A stretch of DNA of 64,000 nucleotides from Phyllostachys edulis (taxonomy: Eukaryota; Streptophyta; Magnoliopsida; Poales; Poaceae), in the NCBI GenBank assembly GCA_036346405.1, contig CM070559.1, forward strand, positions 42,535,518 through 42,599,517, given 5' to 3'. Of the stretch, positions 22,830 to 34,630 are shown in pieces. The translations under genes were made by a program, and so were the position numbers. The notes beneath the pieces are model-generated. The model worked only from the letters and a program-made list of their open reading frames with translations, ran no database searches and had not been told where the DNA came from. Every line of letters starts with the position of its first letter. Within the stretch, counting starts at the first letter, position 1.

Positions 22830-24537
22830 ATGGAGACTGTGGCTGCCTCAAATCAACCGCAATTGTTACCAGAAGGGCATAGCGGAGTTCTATCATCATG
22901 CTCCATGGCAGCATCTTCGTTAGCGACCATCGGAGCAAAGAGGTCGAGGTCGTCTACATCGGGAGTGTAGGAGAATTTCGATGCTTTGGGGGGTCTACTG
23001 CTTTTCCAACTTACATTAGGATTGCGCATAATCGTATATTTTCTATCGTTTCTAGATAGACAACAATTAGAGATCTAGTCAAATACTACAATGAACGCTG
23101 TAATAAAATAAAGGAACTATTTAGTACGTGCACATTTTCGGTGGCCCTGACCTCGGACATATGGAGTGGTCGGGCTAGAGAGAATTATCTTAGTATAGTT
23201 GCTAATTATGTTAATGACCACTGGGTAATGGAGAAAAGAATTATAGGTTTCAAATTAATTGATGTAGCATACACGGTGAGAATTTTGCAGACTATATTAT
23301 CGAAGTCGTGGAAGACTTTAGTCTTACAGACAAAATATTCTCAATTACTTTAGACAATGTCGCTTTGAACTCTAGGGTCATGGATATTCTTACTCCAGTG
23401 TTAAGTATATACGCCGATTCCTTCTTGCTACATCAGCGATGCGCTCGTCATATTATTAACCTTATAGTCAAATGTGGTTTGAAGATGTTGAATTCATATA
23501 TTAAAGCTTTTTGTGATGCATTATCTTACTTGAATCATTCTAACGTAAGACTAGCAACATATAAGAACTTTTGCAGGGTGATGGGTGTACGTCCAAAAAA
23601 GTTCGATTTGGACATGCCGGTAAGATGGAACTTTACTTACTTGATGCTTAAGAGTCTTTTACCATAAAAGAGCATTTTTCTATTTTTATTCAAACACACT
23701 ATCAGAGCACTAACAGTAGTGTACTATTGACTGAGCAACATTGGTTCGTTGTTGAGAAGATACTTCAGTTTTTAGAAAAATTTTATGAGGCTACTGTTGC
23801 TTTGTCCGCTGTCTATTATCCAACATCTTCTATTATTGTGCATAATATTTTACTGATTGCTAGTCAATAAAAAACTATAAAAATGACATAGTTTTAAGAG
23901 AGACTATTGTTGCTATGAAAACTAAATACCTTAACTATTGAAGAGAAATTCTTTTCCTATATGCATTTGCATTTATTTTAGATTCTAGAGCTAAAATTGA
24001 CAGATTTGCTAATGTTCTTGATTTTCTTAGTGATGCTACAGAGCTAGACTATTATAACTATTTTTTGCAGATGTTCATTCTCGATTATATGAGGTTTCCA
24101 AAGGTACAAAAATAAATTCCAGGGAGTCCGCTTGCAATGACCTCCAATAGCACCTACCTCAAGTAACAAGACAAATATGTAGGACAAAATCTGGGGTGCA
24201 GGCTCTTCCTCTAAGTCCAAGTCTTCTTCTTCTCCAGTGGCACCTTCTCAACAAAGTCTAAGACCAACCTCTCACTCAAGGAGTAAGGAACTATCCGCCT
24301 ATCTGGACAGCGATACGGTGGATTTCAATTCAAAAAAATTTGAAATTCTGCAATGGTGGCATAACCATAAATTAGCATATCTCGTGCTATCCATACTTGC
24401 ACGTGATGTGTTAACTGTTCCTGTCTCAATGGTTTTCTTCAAGTATGATTTTAGTCTTTCTGGAAGAATATTAGAGGAGAGAAAAACACGTCTCACAAGT
24501 GAGATGACGGAGATACTTTTAACTGTGAAGGACTGAG
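22830..24537 (+). pseudogene. hAT transposase pseudogene (zinc-finger BED / RICESLEEPER type)
   Basis: hAT transposases cut and paste DNA with an RNase H-like core and dimerise through a C-terminal hATC domain. Segments at 23100-23670 give SDIWSGRARENYLSIVANY, then FSITLDNVALNS, LLHQRCARHIINLIV and MPVRWNFTYLMLK, the usual order of the catalytic region. 24264-24535 gives ELSAYLDSD, WWHNHKLAYLVLSILARD and GRILEERKTRLTSEM, the dimerisation domain, ending with KD-stop. The frame changes several times and has stops (e.g. after 23667). The N-terminal BED zinc finger expected near 22930-23040 is not readable; a TAG follows KRSRSSTSGV there. The element ends were not identified. Confidence 0.85.
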
Positions 24538-25163
24538 AACAAGCTGATTCATAGACACAACACTCTGTGGAAAGTCCAGAGTTGTCGAATGTGTTTGAAA
24601 ATATGTACCTAGACAACAAAACAGATAACAAGGATGCATGTAGAGCTATAGGTTGTACTCTTTTACCATTGATAAGGTTTTCTCATGTTGAGTTTTTATT
24701 TGGCAAAGGTTTTAACAAGACAGTCATTTGAACATTAATAAAGCTCTTTATTACATTTTCAATATGCTTGTCTTTTTTTTTACAATTTATATATATATAT
24801 GGGGATTTTTTGTTTTTTTTTTATTTTTTCGAACCTAATAAGCTAAGTAGGTGGACTTTAGCCACCCAAGCCAAAACAAAGCCAGCCCCGACACAACCGA
24901 ATCTGAATAGACTACGCCAGACTACCTCGAAGAAATAGACTATGCCAGACTACCTATTTAACACGCATGGAAACGGGCGGCATGACACAATCTATTTAAC
25001 ACACATACCAGAATAAGAACATAGGAACAGCTGCTCTCGAAGTCTTTCTTCCTTCGCTTCCCCCAGGTGGGCCCCCCCCGTCCCACGCAGTCCTCCCCGA
25101 CCGACCTCCGGCGTCACGTCGGACGAGCCAAACCACCTGTTAGATCTTCGTCACCCCTTATCC
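24538..25163. other. Intergenic, no gene recognised
   Basis: AT-rich tail of the hAT relic, including a short TA run near 24790, then a GC-richer stretch leading into the ERF promoter. CCGAC (DRE-type core) occurs twice near 25096-25106. Confidence 0.5.
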
Positions 25164-25459
25164 TTGACCCGCTTTGACCCTTTCAACGCACGGACGGACG
25201 GACTCTCCTCGGTGCTCACCCTCCTCCACCCCAATCCCATTATTCCACTGACGTCACGACCGCCATCACCTCCTCACGTGACCCACCACCCCTTCGTGTC
25301 CACACACTGCCTCACCCTCGAGGCCAATACCGGCATACGAACACGTTTCACACGTTTCTTGCGGGAGCCCCCTAAGCAGACGCTTAATTGGCCCCAGAAA
25401 AGAGCACAGCGCTCTGTCTGTATGCGCCGCGTACCATGCGACGTCAACCTCGTATAAAA
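25164..25459 (+). promoter_or_regulatory. ERF gene promoter: W-boxes, TGACGTCA, G-box and TATA box
   Basis: TTGAC W-box cores stand at 25164-25168 and 25174-25178 (10 bp apart), the palindrome TGACGTCA (bZIP/TGA type) at 25249-25256, a CACGTG G-box at 25275-25280, and TATAAAA at 25453-25459, 86 bp before the first ATG. This combination is typical of defence, wounding and abscisic-acid responsive plant genes. The motif reading is direct; regulation is inferred. Confidence 0.65.
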
Positions 25460-25544
25460 CCCGCCCCCTCACCTGTTCCCGCTCACTTCAAACAATTCGA
25501 CATCAGACACACGAGCTCAGCTCAGCGCAGCAGCAAGAACACAC

Positions 25545-26354
25545 ATGGCCAACCGCATCCCGACGACCATGGGGGCGAACCAGGAGTACGTGATCCGATT
25601 CGATGGCCAGTTCGAGGATCCGTCGCCGAGCTCCGCAAGTGCCGAGCCGCCGCCGCAGCCAGCAGTGGCCGCGCCGTTCGCAGGCAGGGTGATCTCCCCC
25701 GAGCAGGAGCACAGCGTCATCGTCGCCGCGCTGCTGCACGTCATCTCCGGGTACACCACCGCGCCGCCGGAGATCTTCCCGGCTGCGCGCGGGGAGGTGT
25801 GCCAGGTGTGCGGGATGGAGCGGTGCCTCGGGTGCGAGTTCTTTGCGGGGGAGGCCGAGGTGATCGCATTGGACGGTGGCGCGGAGAAGGTGGCCGCGGC
25901 GGCGGCGGCGGGAGGGCAGAGGAGGCGGAGGAAGAAGAAGAACAAGTACCGTGGCGTGCGTCAGCGCCCGTGGGGCAAGTGGGCGGCGGAGATCCGCGAC
26001 CCGCGCCGCGCGGTGCGCAAGTGGCTCGGGACGTTCGACACCGCGGAGGAGGCGGCCAAGGCCTACGACCGCGCCGCCATCGAGTTCCGGGGACCGCGCG
26101 CCAAGCTCAACTTCCCATTCCCCGAGCAGGTGGGCGCCGCCCACGACGACAGCAATGTTGACGGGAGCGCCGCGGCCAAGTCCGACACATTGTCGCCGTC
26201 TCCGTGTAGCGCGGACGCCGACGAGCGAGCGCAGCAGGCGTGTCAGCGTGGCGGGGAGGAAACAGGGGACCAGCTCTGGGAAGGCTTGCAGGACCTGATG
26301 AAGATGGACGAAGGCGAGCTCTGGTTCCCGCGGACTTCGAATTCTTGGGATTGA
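25545..26354 (+). CDS. AP2/ERF transcription factor (ERF subfamily, group X-like)
   Basis: A single-exon gene of 269 codons. The AP2/ERF domain spans residues ~135-192, beginning YRGVRQRPWGKWAAEIRDP and ending AKLNFPF. Ala14 and Asp19 of the domain mark it as ERF type, not DREB, predicting GCC-box binding in the nucleus. Residues 126-134 (RRRRKKKNK) form a nuclear localisation signal. Upstream, residues 86-97 form CX2CX4CX2C (CQVC..CLGC), and residues ~50-70 form VISPEQEHSVIVAALLHVIS; both are features I associate with ERF group X (the ABR1/RAP2.6/ERF109 group). The C-terminus is acidic (LWEGLQDLMKMDEGELWF), possibly an activation segment. The first ATG at 25545 follows a good TATA box; a second in-frame ATG (25569, MGANQEYV) is an alternative start. 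Base composition is GC-rich as in monocot intronless genes, and the frame is intact. Confidence 0.95.
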   Translation: MANRIPTTMGANQEYVIRFDGQFEDPSPSSASAEPPPQPAVAAPFAGRVISPEQEHSVIVAALLHVISGYTTAPPEIFPAARGEVCQVCGMERCLGCEFFAGEAEVIALDGGAEKVAAAAAAGGQRRRRKKKNKYRGVRQRPWGKWAAEIRDPRRAVRKWLGTFDTAEEAAKAYDRAAIEFRGPRAKLNFPFPEQVGAAHDDSNVDGSAAAKSDTLSPSPCSADADERAQQACQRGGEETGDQLWEGLQDLMKMDEGELWFPRTSNSWD

Positions 26355-28711
26355 ACGTGTGCGATTAGATCCCAGCCGTTGGAGTAGCGTATGGAAAAGA
26401 CCATTTCACCCTTTCCTCTTTTTTCTCTCTTTTTGCTCTTCTCTTTAGCTCTGTTGTATTATTTGAACAAAACAGAGTATGTGAATTATCACTAGAGCTG
26501 CACTGTGTACGTATAAAGCAGACAATTTTGGGTTTGTGCTTGCTTTCCCAATTCACAGCAAAGAACACGAGCTGACTGACTCTTCAACCGATTTGGCCAC
26601 GCGTGGATATGGTTAAGGAATTCGGACTGAGCTTTTTTCGTGCAAGGTGCTTTATTAGGAGCGAGACCACTTGCCTAATTTGCAAGCACGAGTATGAATG
26701 TACGATGCACATGGTTTGCGTCGGTTGGTGGTTTACCAATTGTTTACTCTGCTTTCATCATGTGGTACTTCGATAAACAGAGAAATCGTTGACCAAATTT
26801 TGCGTATTGTACTTCGTGAGTGAGTAATCGGAACAGCTGAAGATATTTCTGGAAGGTCAAACATGACCAAAAAAAACAGATAGATATTTCTCAGGTCAAA
26901 CATGGGATGTACTTCGTTAGAAAAGTGCACCTTTTCATTTCTTTCTTCAATCTTCATCTGCTGGTCCTTGCACTTTTTGATGTGAAAACAGTCCCGCCGC
27001 CAGATTGTGCTAGTCGCCCAGTTCTTCATCCGTTTCTGTTCGTGAAGAGTGCCCGCGCGGACATGGTCAACGGGCTCTGCACGTGGAAGATAATCTGCAC
27101 CTAGTGCCCAGCTGCCCAATTTGTTAACCCGTGTCATGTAAATACGTTCATACACATATCCCCACGGATACATTCTCAAGTGCTACGGAATTGTCCGTTC
27201 GAATTAAGCAACGATCGATCCAAAAAAAAATCCCAGAATTTTCGTCTCCACCTAACGGCAACTCACTGTGAGCCGTTTGTTCGCGTTCGTCCACTGGCAG
27301 CGCCACTTTCCGCGGGGCCTCGTTCCCTCCGCCACGAGAACGACGGCCGCGGCTAGCTCGCTCCGCCTCAGCGCAGAGCACAGCTCCCTACTCGTCACCG
27401 CGGCGGGGCGTGGTGACGAGCGCCACGAGCGGGACGGGGGCGGCAGCGCCCGCCACCCGTCACACAGCTGGGTGCGCGGCTGCGCGCTGGCGGAAAGGGT
27501 CAAATTGGCGAGTGAGGCAGCGACCCACGCCGCTGTCGCGCGTGGGATTGGGTGGGTCGGGTGGCGTGGTGGAGTGTGAGATCAGGAGGGCGTCAGCGTC
27601 AGCCGCGGTTCCAGCTGGGGAATTGTCGGCCGCGAGCCCGCGACTCACTGGGCCGAACAGGGAAACTGCGGACGCGAGTCGCGACGATATTTCTCGGTGG
27701 CTGCGAGGTGTGACTCTGTTTTGAATTTTTACTTATCCGTCGATCCGTCCGTCGGTTAAGTCTTTGACTGTTGCGAAGAAGCGCTACAAGAGCCGAAGAG
27801 AGGATATACATCGCATGCTTGATTGGGCGTGCACTGGTGCACATGTGTTTAGAATCTGAGCGTGCACGTGTTGGCATCATAATTCAGTGTCTAGAAAAAT
27901 TCATCGTCGTTGCTTTTGGATATCTAAGTTATAATTTCGATCTTGAAAGGCTACGCTGTAATCTAGCAAGTAGCAGCTCCTGCACTCCCAGTCTCCCAGA
28001 TACCACAGCGTGCAGCAATATTCAGGATTTCACCGGTACATGTCATGTTGTCCTAGTTCAGGTCGCAACAGTATAGATGATTAGAGCTCAAAATGAAAAG
28101 TTTCCGCTGAAAATAGGGCAGAGATTTCTTGACTCGAGGAAGGCTTACAAAAGCAGGAACTAGGCCTAAACCAGCACGAAAACAGTCAAAAACTTTAAGG
28201 CCCTTTTGAAAGGTGAAAAGTAAGATTTTTTTCGATTCCTACGAAAATTATAATGTTTTCTGTGAAATTTCTGTACTCCAAACGAGGCATAAACGAAAAA
28301 ATAACATGTGCCCAGGACGGCCCTACCCTTAACATGCCCATCGCGTTCAGCCAAACACCTAAAGCGTGTTCTGTTCTTTCTTTTGTTTTGTGCTTCATAA
28401 GAGAGCAAGTATCAAACCCAATATAAATGTAGGCCTATAGCATCTGGCCCAGTTTCTTTCGAAAGAAAACATACGGCCCATAAGGAAGGATGGTTGACCG
28501 TAACCGACTGATCGAGATCCATTAGAGCAAAACTTTAGATCCACATTGCTAGCCCAATATGAAATCTGATGCATTGGTTAGCACTTTAATGCTTCAAGCC
28601 CTCCTTGCGGCCTTCTGGTGGCCCGGCCCGACCACTGGCGAGCAGTAACCTATGAAGTTTACTAAAAAAAAAAGTAACCTATGAAGTACCCGTGAATTTT
28701 GTTAGCAGTAC
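26355..28711. other. Intergenic, no gene recognised
   Basis: 26355-26560 is the ERF 3' region. 27250-27690 is a GC-rich island with several short open frames on both strands but no recognisable domain. 28190-28300 (CCCTTTTGAAAGG...CTCCAAACGAGGC) resembles a MITE remnant seen in other forms near 43790 and 63075. Nothing else is supported. Confidence 0.5.
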
Positions 28712-28968
28712 TGTTAAGAAAACGGGCCGAGGACCAGAGAGTCCTGGCTATAAGGACATTCCATCCATCTATAGCCTATATAAAAGAGAGAGGACTCCTC
28801 ATTGTAAACACAATTTTGAAAGAGTAATAAAGAGAAGCATGAAGTCTCCTCATATCTCTGTGGTCAATCTATTATTCTGTTCTTGTGTTTTTGTATCGTT
28901 CTTACGATTCTGAGTTTGTCTGCGAGGTAATCGTTCGGACTGGACTCTCCAGCGACGGTTACTCAACA
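28712..28968 (+). repeat. 5' LTR of the Copia element
   Basis: It starts TGTTAAGAAA, carries a TATA-like GCCTATATAAAAG near 28770 and ends CAACA. It matches 43479-43734 along its whole length with scattered substitutions. Confidence 0.9.
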
Positions 28969-28969
28969 C

Positions 28970-28982
28970 GTTATCAGCACGA
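28970..28982 (+). other. Primer binding site of the Copia element
   Basis: GTTATCAGCACGA begins two bases after the LTR. This is the half-tRNA type primer site typical of Ale/Retrofit Copia elements. Confidence 0.75.
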
Positions 28983-30360
28983 TCGACTCCGGCCTACTTC
29001 TAGGCCTACTTTACTCGGATCGAAAGGTAACTGTCGAAAAACGACACTCGTAGATTGAATCGTTTTCTTTATATATCGCTTTCAATTCTACGAATTCGCT
29101 TTCTATATTGATTTTCTACGGTGCAAATCCACTCTAATCTACCGCGAGCCGACTTGAAGTCGCCGACACAATATCGATCGATAGATTGTATGAAAGATTG
29201 GATGTCGATTGTACCGTAGATTGAAAGTTGCAAATCAGTTCTAACCTACCGCAAGCCGACTTGAAGTCACCGGCCAAGCCGATCGGTGGTTATACGAAAG
29301 AACCGATGTTGATTGCACCACATCGCATTGCATCGCATGAACATTATTTCTACATGAACAGTAATTGCATGAAATAAAAAAACGCGGCCCGAAGCCATCG
29401 GCCAACAGCGCCTCGAGCCACACCGCCATCGGTGTTCGCATCTTCGCTTCCCACCGTGAGAAGCACTCGACCGCCTGCCGCCAGATGACCTTCGCCGCCG
29501 ACGTGAGGCTCGAGCTCGCCCAGAGCTACCTAGCACACGCTGCGAGCAGCGCAGCACAAGATGGACGCCGCCGCTAGACCGCCAGAGCGGCGCCGCCACC
29601 CACGCCGACTTGAAGCCTCCACGCACTGCGGCAAGGCCGCTGCCCCGACCGCCCACAAGCCCCGCCGGCCGCTTCTCGCCTTGTGAGCGCCAGCCACCAC
29701 ACTTGCTTGCCAGAACGGCTTTGTCACCAAGCCTTGCCGCGGCTCAACTAACTCAGCGCCAGCATGCGCCGCCGAGACGGAGCTTTGGCTTCACAGAATG
29801 TTCTTGCCACCACTTGCAATAGGGTAGGGAAACCCCACCCCGTGGTGTTTTGAACCGCTAAGCGGCTGCCTCCCCCTCCCTCCCTTTTGGGCGGATGGGC
29901 CAGCGCAGGTAGTGAAAGGATAGCGAGTGAAAAAAAAAAAAAATCAAGGTGGAAATTCCAAATTTTGCAATTAGGCCCTCCTAAAATCTGAAAATTACGT
30001 GTAAACTTTTCTCAGAATTGAAATTTCGCGTTTTAATTTCTCAGAATTGAAATTTTGCGTTTTAACCACTGGAAATTGCAGAATTCACCGAAAATTTATT
30101 TTCCAACGGAAAAGGGCCTCGGAAATTCAATATTTGAACCATTTTTTGCATTCGAAGCATGTTTAACTTTGTTATTGTTATTTCTATGCAATTTGTTTAT
30201 TGTATTTACTGTTTTGATTATTTGTGATTGTTTATATTGCTTTTAATCATTGGAAATAGCAGTAAATCATGAACAATGCATAGAATAATACGAGAAGATT
30301 ATGAGAATCTTTACAACCATTATATGCAAGTTACCAGCAGTAATCTTATGCACTTTTTGC
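28983..30360 (+). other. Copia 5' untranslated leader
   Basis: A repeated CTACCGC(A/G)AGCCGACTTGAAGTC phrase occurs at ~29139 and ~29249 as a ~110-bp direct duplication. A GC-rich stretch (29380-29800) follows, then AT-rich sequence. No coding domain is read until 30361. Confidence 0.55.
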
Positions 30361-30459
30361 ATGAATATGCAGGTGACTGGCATTACGAACCGGGAGTTCG
30401 AAGAACTGGCCCAGCATGGCCAGAACTACTTGACTTGGGCATGTCCACACCTAGAATAG
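30361..30459 (+). pseudogene. gag: Copia gag N-terminal fragment
   Basis: From an ATG at 30361 the frame gives TNREFEELAQHGQNYLTWA, the conserved start of Ale-lineage Copia gag, and stops with TAG at 30457-30459. The rest of gag, with its zinc knuckle, is not present. Confidence 0.75.
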
Positions 30460-30529
30460 ACTAGCAGAGGCATTAATTAAAAGAATTAAATTTATTGCCC
30501 GTCTGCTTTTGTAGAATTGTAATTTACCA

Positions 30530-31345
30530 ACTACATGTTGGGGACACGCAGTCCTGCACGCAGCAACTCTCATCAATTTTAGACCATCGGTATATAACAT
30601 CCATTCACTTATACAACTAGCGCAAGGGTCAGCACCGAAAATCTCTCATCACTGAAGGTTTGGTTGCAAGGTTTATGTACCTATACCACCACCGCAGTGA
30701 ACTACAATGGGACCTCTTTGAAAGTCTGGGATATGCGTTGGTTATGAAACAACATCCATAATCAGGTATTTGGACCCTATGACTGGAGATTTGCATACAA
30801 CCCGCTTTGCTGATAGCATATTTGATGATGATAGTTTCCCGTCATTAGGGGGAGGAAATCAACCTCTGGCTGAACAATGTATGCAAATAATGTGGCAAGC
30901 GACAGGAATCCATGCACATGACCCGCGCACTAGTGAAGCAAATAGAGAAGTCCAGAAGATAATTGATTTGCAAGCTTTAGCTAATCAACTGCCTGACCAC
31001 TTTAGTGATTTGAAGAGCGTGACAAAGTCGCATGTGCCTACACGCAATGCACCGGAGAGGGTTGAAATACCAAAGAAAATTGAAGGTATCCCAAATCCTG
31101 TCCAGAGGCCTCAGAATAAAAGGATGAGAATTTCGACCCCTCAAATCCCAAGTAACCGAGGATGCCTAGTGAAAAAGGATATGAAGGACTTGACACAGCT
31201 GATCACTGAAGTTCCCTAGAATAAGAAGGGGAGCCAGTTGAGACTTGACACCAGTATGGAACATTCAGTAAAAGGCATACCAGATTTGAATATTCCCACG
31301 AAGGGAGAAATAGCTATAGATTATATGACTACGGGAGAATCTATG
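30530..31345 (+). pseudogene. pol: Copia integrase C-terminus and integrase-RT linker fragment
   Basis: The frame gives WGHAVLHAATLINFRPS, then FGCKVYVPIPPP and SGICVGYE, the end of the Copia integrase. 30770-31219 gives YLDPMTGDLHTTRFADS and FPSLGG and later IDYMTTGES, the linker towards reverse transcriptase. Several in-frame stops are present (e.g. after IPPPQ). The sequence breaks off at the Gypsy LTR. Confidence 0.85.
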
Positions 31346-32048
31346 TGACGAGGATTAAAACCTCTATGTATCAATTTAAATACATAGAAGACCATACCTC
31401 TTCATGGTCGTAACCCCTAAGGCTAACGACCTCACTGGTCGTGAGGATTCCAGAGGTTACACGATAGCTATCCTGGTCGGACAAGGCTTTGTGCCTAGGC
31501 TTTGACCATATAGCTTCTCGGAAAAGCTATGAACTGGCATTTCTTACCGTATGATGAATGGAACACGTGTTATATGTTTCATTCCGTGCGATGATATAAT
31601 CCTACACTGACAATTAACTGCCCTACGGTTAAGCATCTCACAGACAACTGCAAGGTAGTTGGCACATTGATAATTGCCTTACCGTTCTGACCAGTCGTAA
31701 TGTTTCACCAGGGACGCCTTCTCCAGGAGTAACTGCCACCTCTTCGGAAGTTATTTAAGGGTGGAGCGCAGAAGACAAAGGGATGGAGGGAACAACAACA
31801 GAACACGAGACGACAAACACAGAAGCCTAAGCAGTGGAATTAGAACCAAGACATTCAGTCTTAGACTTAGATTTTAAGCCTGATGACTTAGTTTAACATT
31901 CCTCACATTCAATGTATTTAGGGGTAGTCCCTAGCCAGGTCTTGTAAATCCAGTTCATATCAATAAAGAGTGGCCCCTATTCTATTTCAGGATACTTCAC
32001 GCCATTTTTCTCTTTTATTTCATAAGATCGACGACTCGATCGTCGACA
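31346..32048 (+). repeat. 5' LTR of the Tat-type Gypsy element
   Basis: It matches 42656-42986 from ATCAATTTAAATAC onward, contains a CTTCATGGTCGTAA...CGACC dyad and a GTTATTTAAGG TATA-like site near 31753, and ends GTCGACA before the primer site. Confidence 0.8.
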
Positions 32049-32050
32049 GC

Positions 32051-32068
32051 TGGCGCCGTCCGTGGGGA
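32051..32068 (+). other. Primer binding site of the Gypsy element
   Basis: TGGCGCCGTCCGTGGGGA starts two bases after the LTR end. This TGGCGCCGTC(T/C)GTGGG form is usual for Tat-lineage Gypsy elements. Confidence 0.75.
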
Positions 32069-32143
32069 AGAAGACGCAAGTTTCCTAAAGAAACTCTTCG
32101 CTCATCACATCCTCGTTCATTCCCCGTAATCGCTGATGCGACT

Positions 32144-34630
32144 ATGCCCGGGGTTTGGAATGAGGAGAATTGGTTCGACTTGACGGACTACGCCGACCTC
32201 GACTTGGAAGGACGTGCCATGGAAGAAAATGGCATGTCGTCCTCATCTTCCTCCTCCACTGGCTCGCACGTCGCCAACGTTAGCGAGGTCGACCGGATGG
32301 ATGAGGATGCGCCACCACAACCAGTGGCGTAGCCAGAGGAACCAGCCATATCGATCAGCTCGGAATGTCAGGGGACCTCCTCAAGCCCGTTTTCCGACCG
32401 CTAAACAGTGACGAATTTCAGACCACAATCCGAGAATCTCTATACTCTCGATGTGATTATGGATGAAAGATATTCACCTACGGCTTCTGGCAATTCCAGG
32501 AGCGAGCCGACACCTGATAACGGTGTCGATGAAACCTCCACTAGTCGTAGGCCATGTGGGGATGATAAGGCTCCGCATACGATCGGCGGTTCGCCGGATC
32601 AGGCTGAGTCCACCAAGAAGGCCTCAGGAGGTGTTCATCTCCGACCGCTCTCCATCGTGGAAACTTCTAGTAGAAGTCTCGAAAAGCTCTCCATTAGTTA
32701 CGATGGAAGCTCATCGGAAGATCAATGCTGGAGGAACGAGGTCAATGCGATCGGAGATGCAAATCAAGATACCCTGCACGGTCCTACACTCTCTACCACG
32801 CCATCACGTGTTGTTAGAGATGATCCGGGCCATCAGGCACCAACTTCCGGAGGCAACAGAACTGATTGACGTCTATCAGTTAACTCGCATAGCACTGCCC
32901 CACCGAGAGTAGCTGATAGGACACAACAAATCCGGAGATCGGGAGAAGGTTCAAACTTGCGTACAACTACGACCAGTCTAAACCTCCCGAGACCTTTGGT
33001 AATCAGACAAAACTTATGACGCTGCTCAAGATATGTTAAATAATTCTGATCCTACATTAGTAGAAACTCCAGGCTTTGTACAGCTCATAGGCCAAGTATC
33101 CGAAATTCTCTAACGGACTATGCAACGCACGGAAGCGTACCGGGAACAAAGGGTCTCAGGGAGTCAAACCATGACTTCGTCCCAATGTTCCTCCCTCAGC
33201 AGAGGACAGCATGATCATGCTAGGGAACAATCAATACCAAGACTTCCTCGACGATTGCGACCAAGGAATCACGAGGGACAAAGGCTATTCCAGATAGCCA
33301 CTCCCTCATCACGTCGAGAAGAACCACCGCTTGGACTTGACGATCTCTGACATCGTCTGAATCAAGTAGGCGGTCGAAGGCATCATATCAATGTCCACGA
33401 CCGGACAAGACACCGGAGTTCCAGTTGCTCAATCTTAGGAACCGGTCTCCGACCGACATAATCCGCACCTTCCCGCAGAAGGCGCCATGAATCGATCACG
33501 GGTTGTCGAGCCTTCTCTCGCAGGGCTCCAAGTCGCGTGCGCTGGCCTAACCGGTTCCCGACCACCAACTTGGATAAGTTCAACGAGACTCAAAACCCCT
33601 TGGAATTTCACCAAATATATACCACCGCCATCAGAGCTGCTGGTGGTGATGAGAATGTGATGGCCAACTATCTGCCCACCGTGCTCGAAGGGTCTGCCCG
33701 GTCGTGGTTATTAAACCTACCGGTCGGATCAATCTATACTTGGGAGAAACTCTTTAAGCTTTTAATTGCAAACTTCCAGGGTACGTACGATCGCCCTGGA
33801 AAGGAGGATGATCTCCACCGAATCCGGCAGGACTCTGATGAGACTTTACATCAATACATCAAAAGGTTCAGCTAAGTTCGCAATTCTATACCCGAGGTCG
33901 CAGAGTCATCTGTTATTCAAGCTTTTAAAATGGGTCTGAGGAATCGACGGTTTATGGAGGACATAGCAATGAACCCTCCAAGAACAACCGTTGAGCTTTT
34001 TGACATGGCTGACAAGTACGCCACCGCTAGCGAAGCAATCGAGTGGTGTGAAGCCTTTGATTGGAAAGACAAGATTCCCCAACCCAGCCTGGACAAACCA
34101 GAGAAAAAGAATAAGAAGTCTCTCAAGAAGAAAAAGAACTGCAGACCCGACGACAAGGAAGTCCTAGTGATTCCTGAAAAGTTCACGAAGGGTAAGAAGG
34201 ACTACACCGGTCGAAGCAAAACAAAAGCTCGATCAAGGATTCCAAAGAACAAGAAGAGGTGTCCACTTCACCAAAGAGGCGGTGGCATGATCTGCGACTG
34301 CCGAGTCCGCATGATGAAACCGAGAATTATTATGCAGGTAAAGGACCATTTCCCACAATACAGGAACCCGGAGAGACGAGTTCCAAAAAGGATAATGATG
34401 GCGACGAAGAGATGGAGTACCAGGATCCGCAACACACGGTCAACATAATCTTTGGAGGATCTTCTTCATACGAGTCGAAGCGTCATCTAAAGGCCATAGA
34501 GCGGGAGGTCAACCTCGTCGAATCTCCAACCATCATCAAGCCATCAAAGTGGTCGGACACGTCAATCTCCTTCAAAGAAGAAGATCGCCCCATCCCTTCA
34601 ACTCGACTCGTAGGTTCCTATTGTTGTTGA
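32144..34630 (+). pseudogene. gag: Gypsy gag, broken
   Basis: The first ATG after the primer site (32144) opens an acidic and Ser-rich N-terminus, broken by stops at 32330 and 32867. The capsid region is at 33537-33875 (NPLEFHQIYTTAIRAAGG, WLLNLPVGSIYTWEKL, DETLHQYIKRF). It continues past an in-frame TAA to ~34060 (VIQAFKMGLRNR). A Lys-rich stretch then leads to a zinc-knuckle-like CPLH...CDCRV segment near 34259, where the frame shifts. VNIIFGGSSSYESKR near 34440 is the conserved sequence before the protease in this lineage. Confidence 0.8.

Noticed and set aside
27250..27700. GC-rich island as a possible gene promoter or exon
   Set aside because: Several overlapping short frames on both strands, none with a recognisable domain; no TATA box or splice pattern found.
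28190..28300. MITE near 28190-28300 related to blocks at 43790 and 63075
   Set aside because: Ends and target duplications could not be defined, and similarity rests only on short GGAA/TTTTC-rich phrases, so it is mentioned within intergenic entries only.
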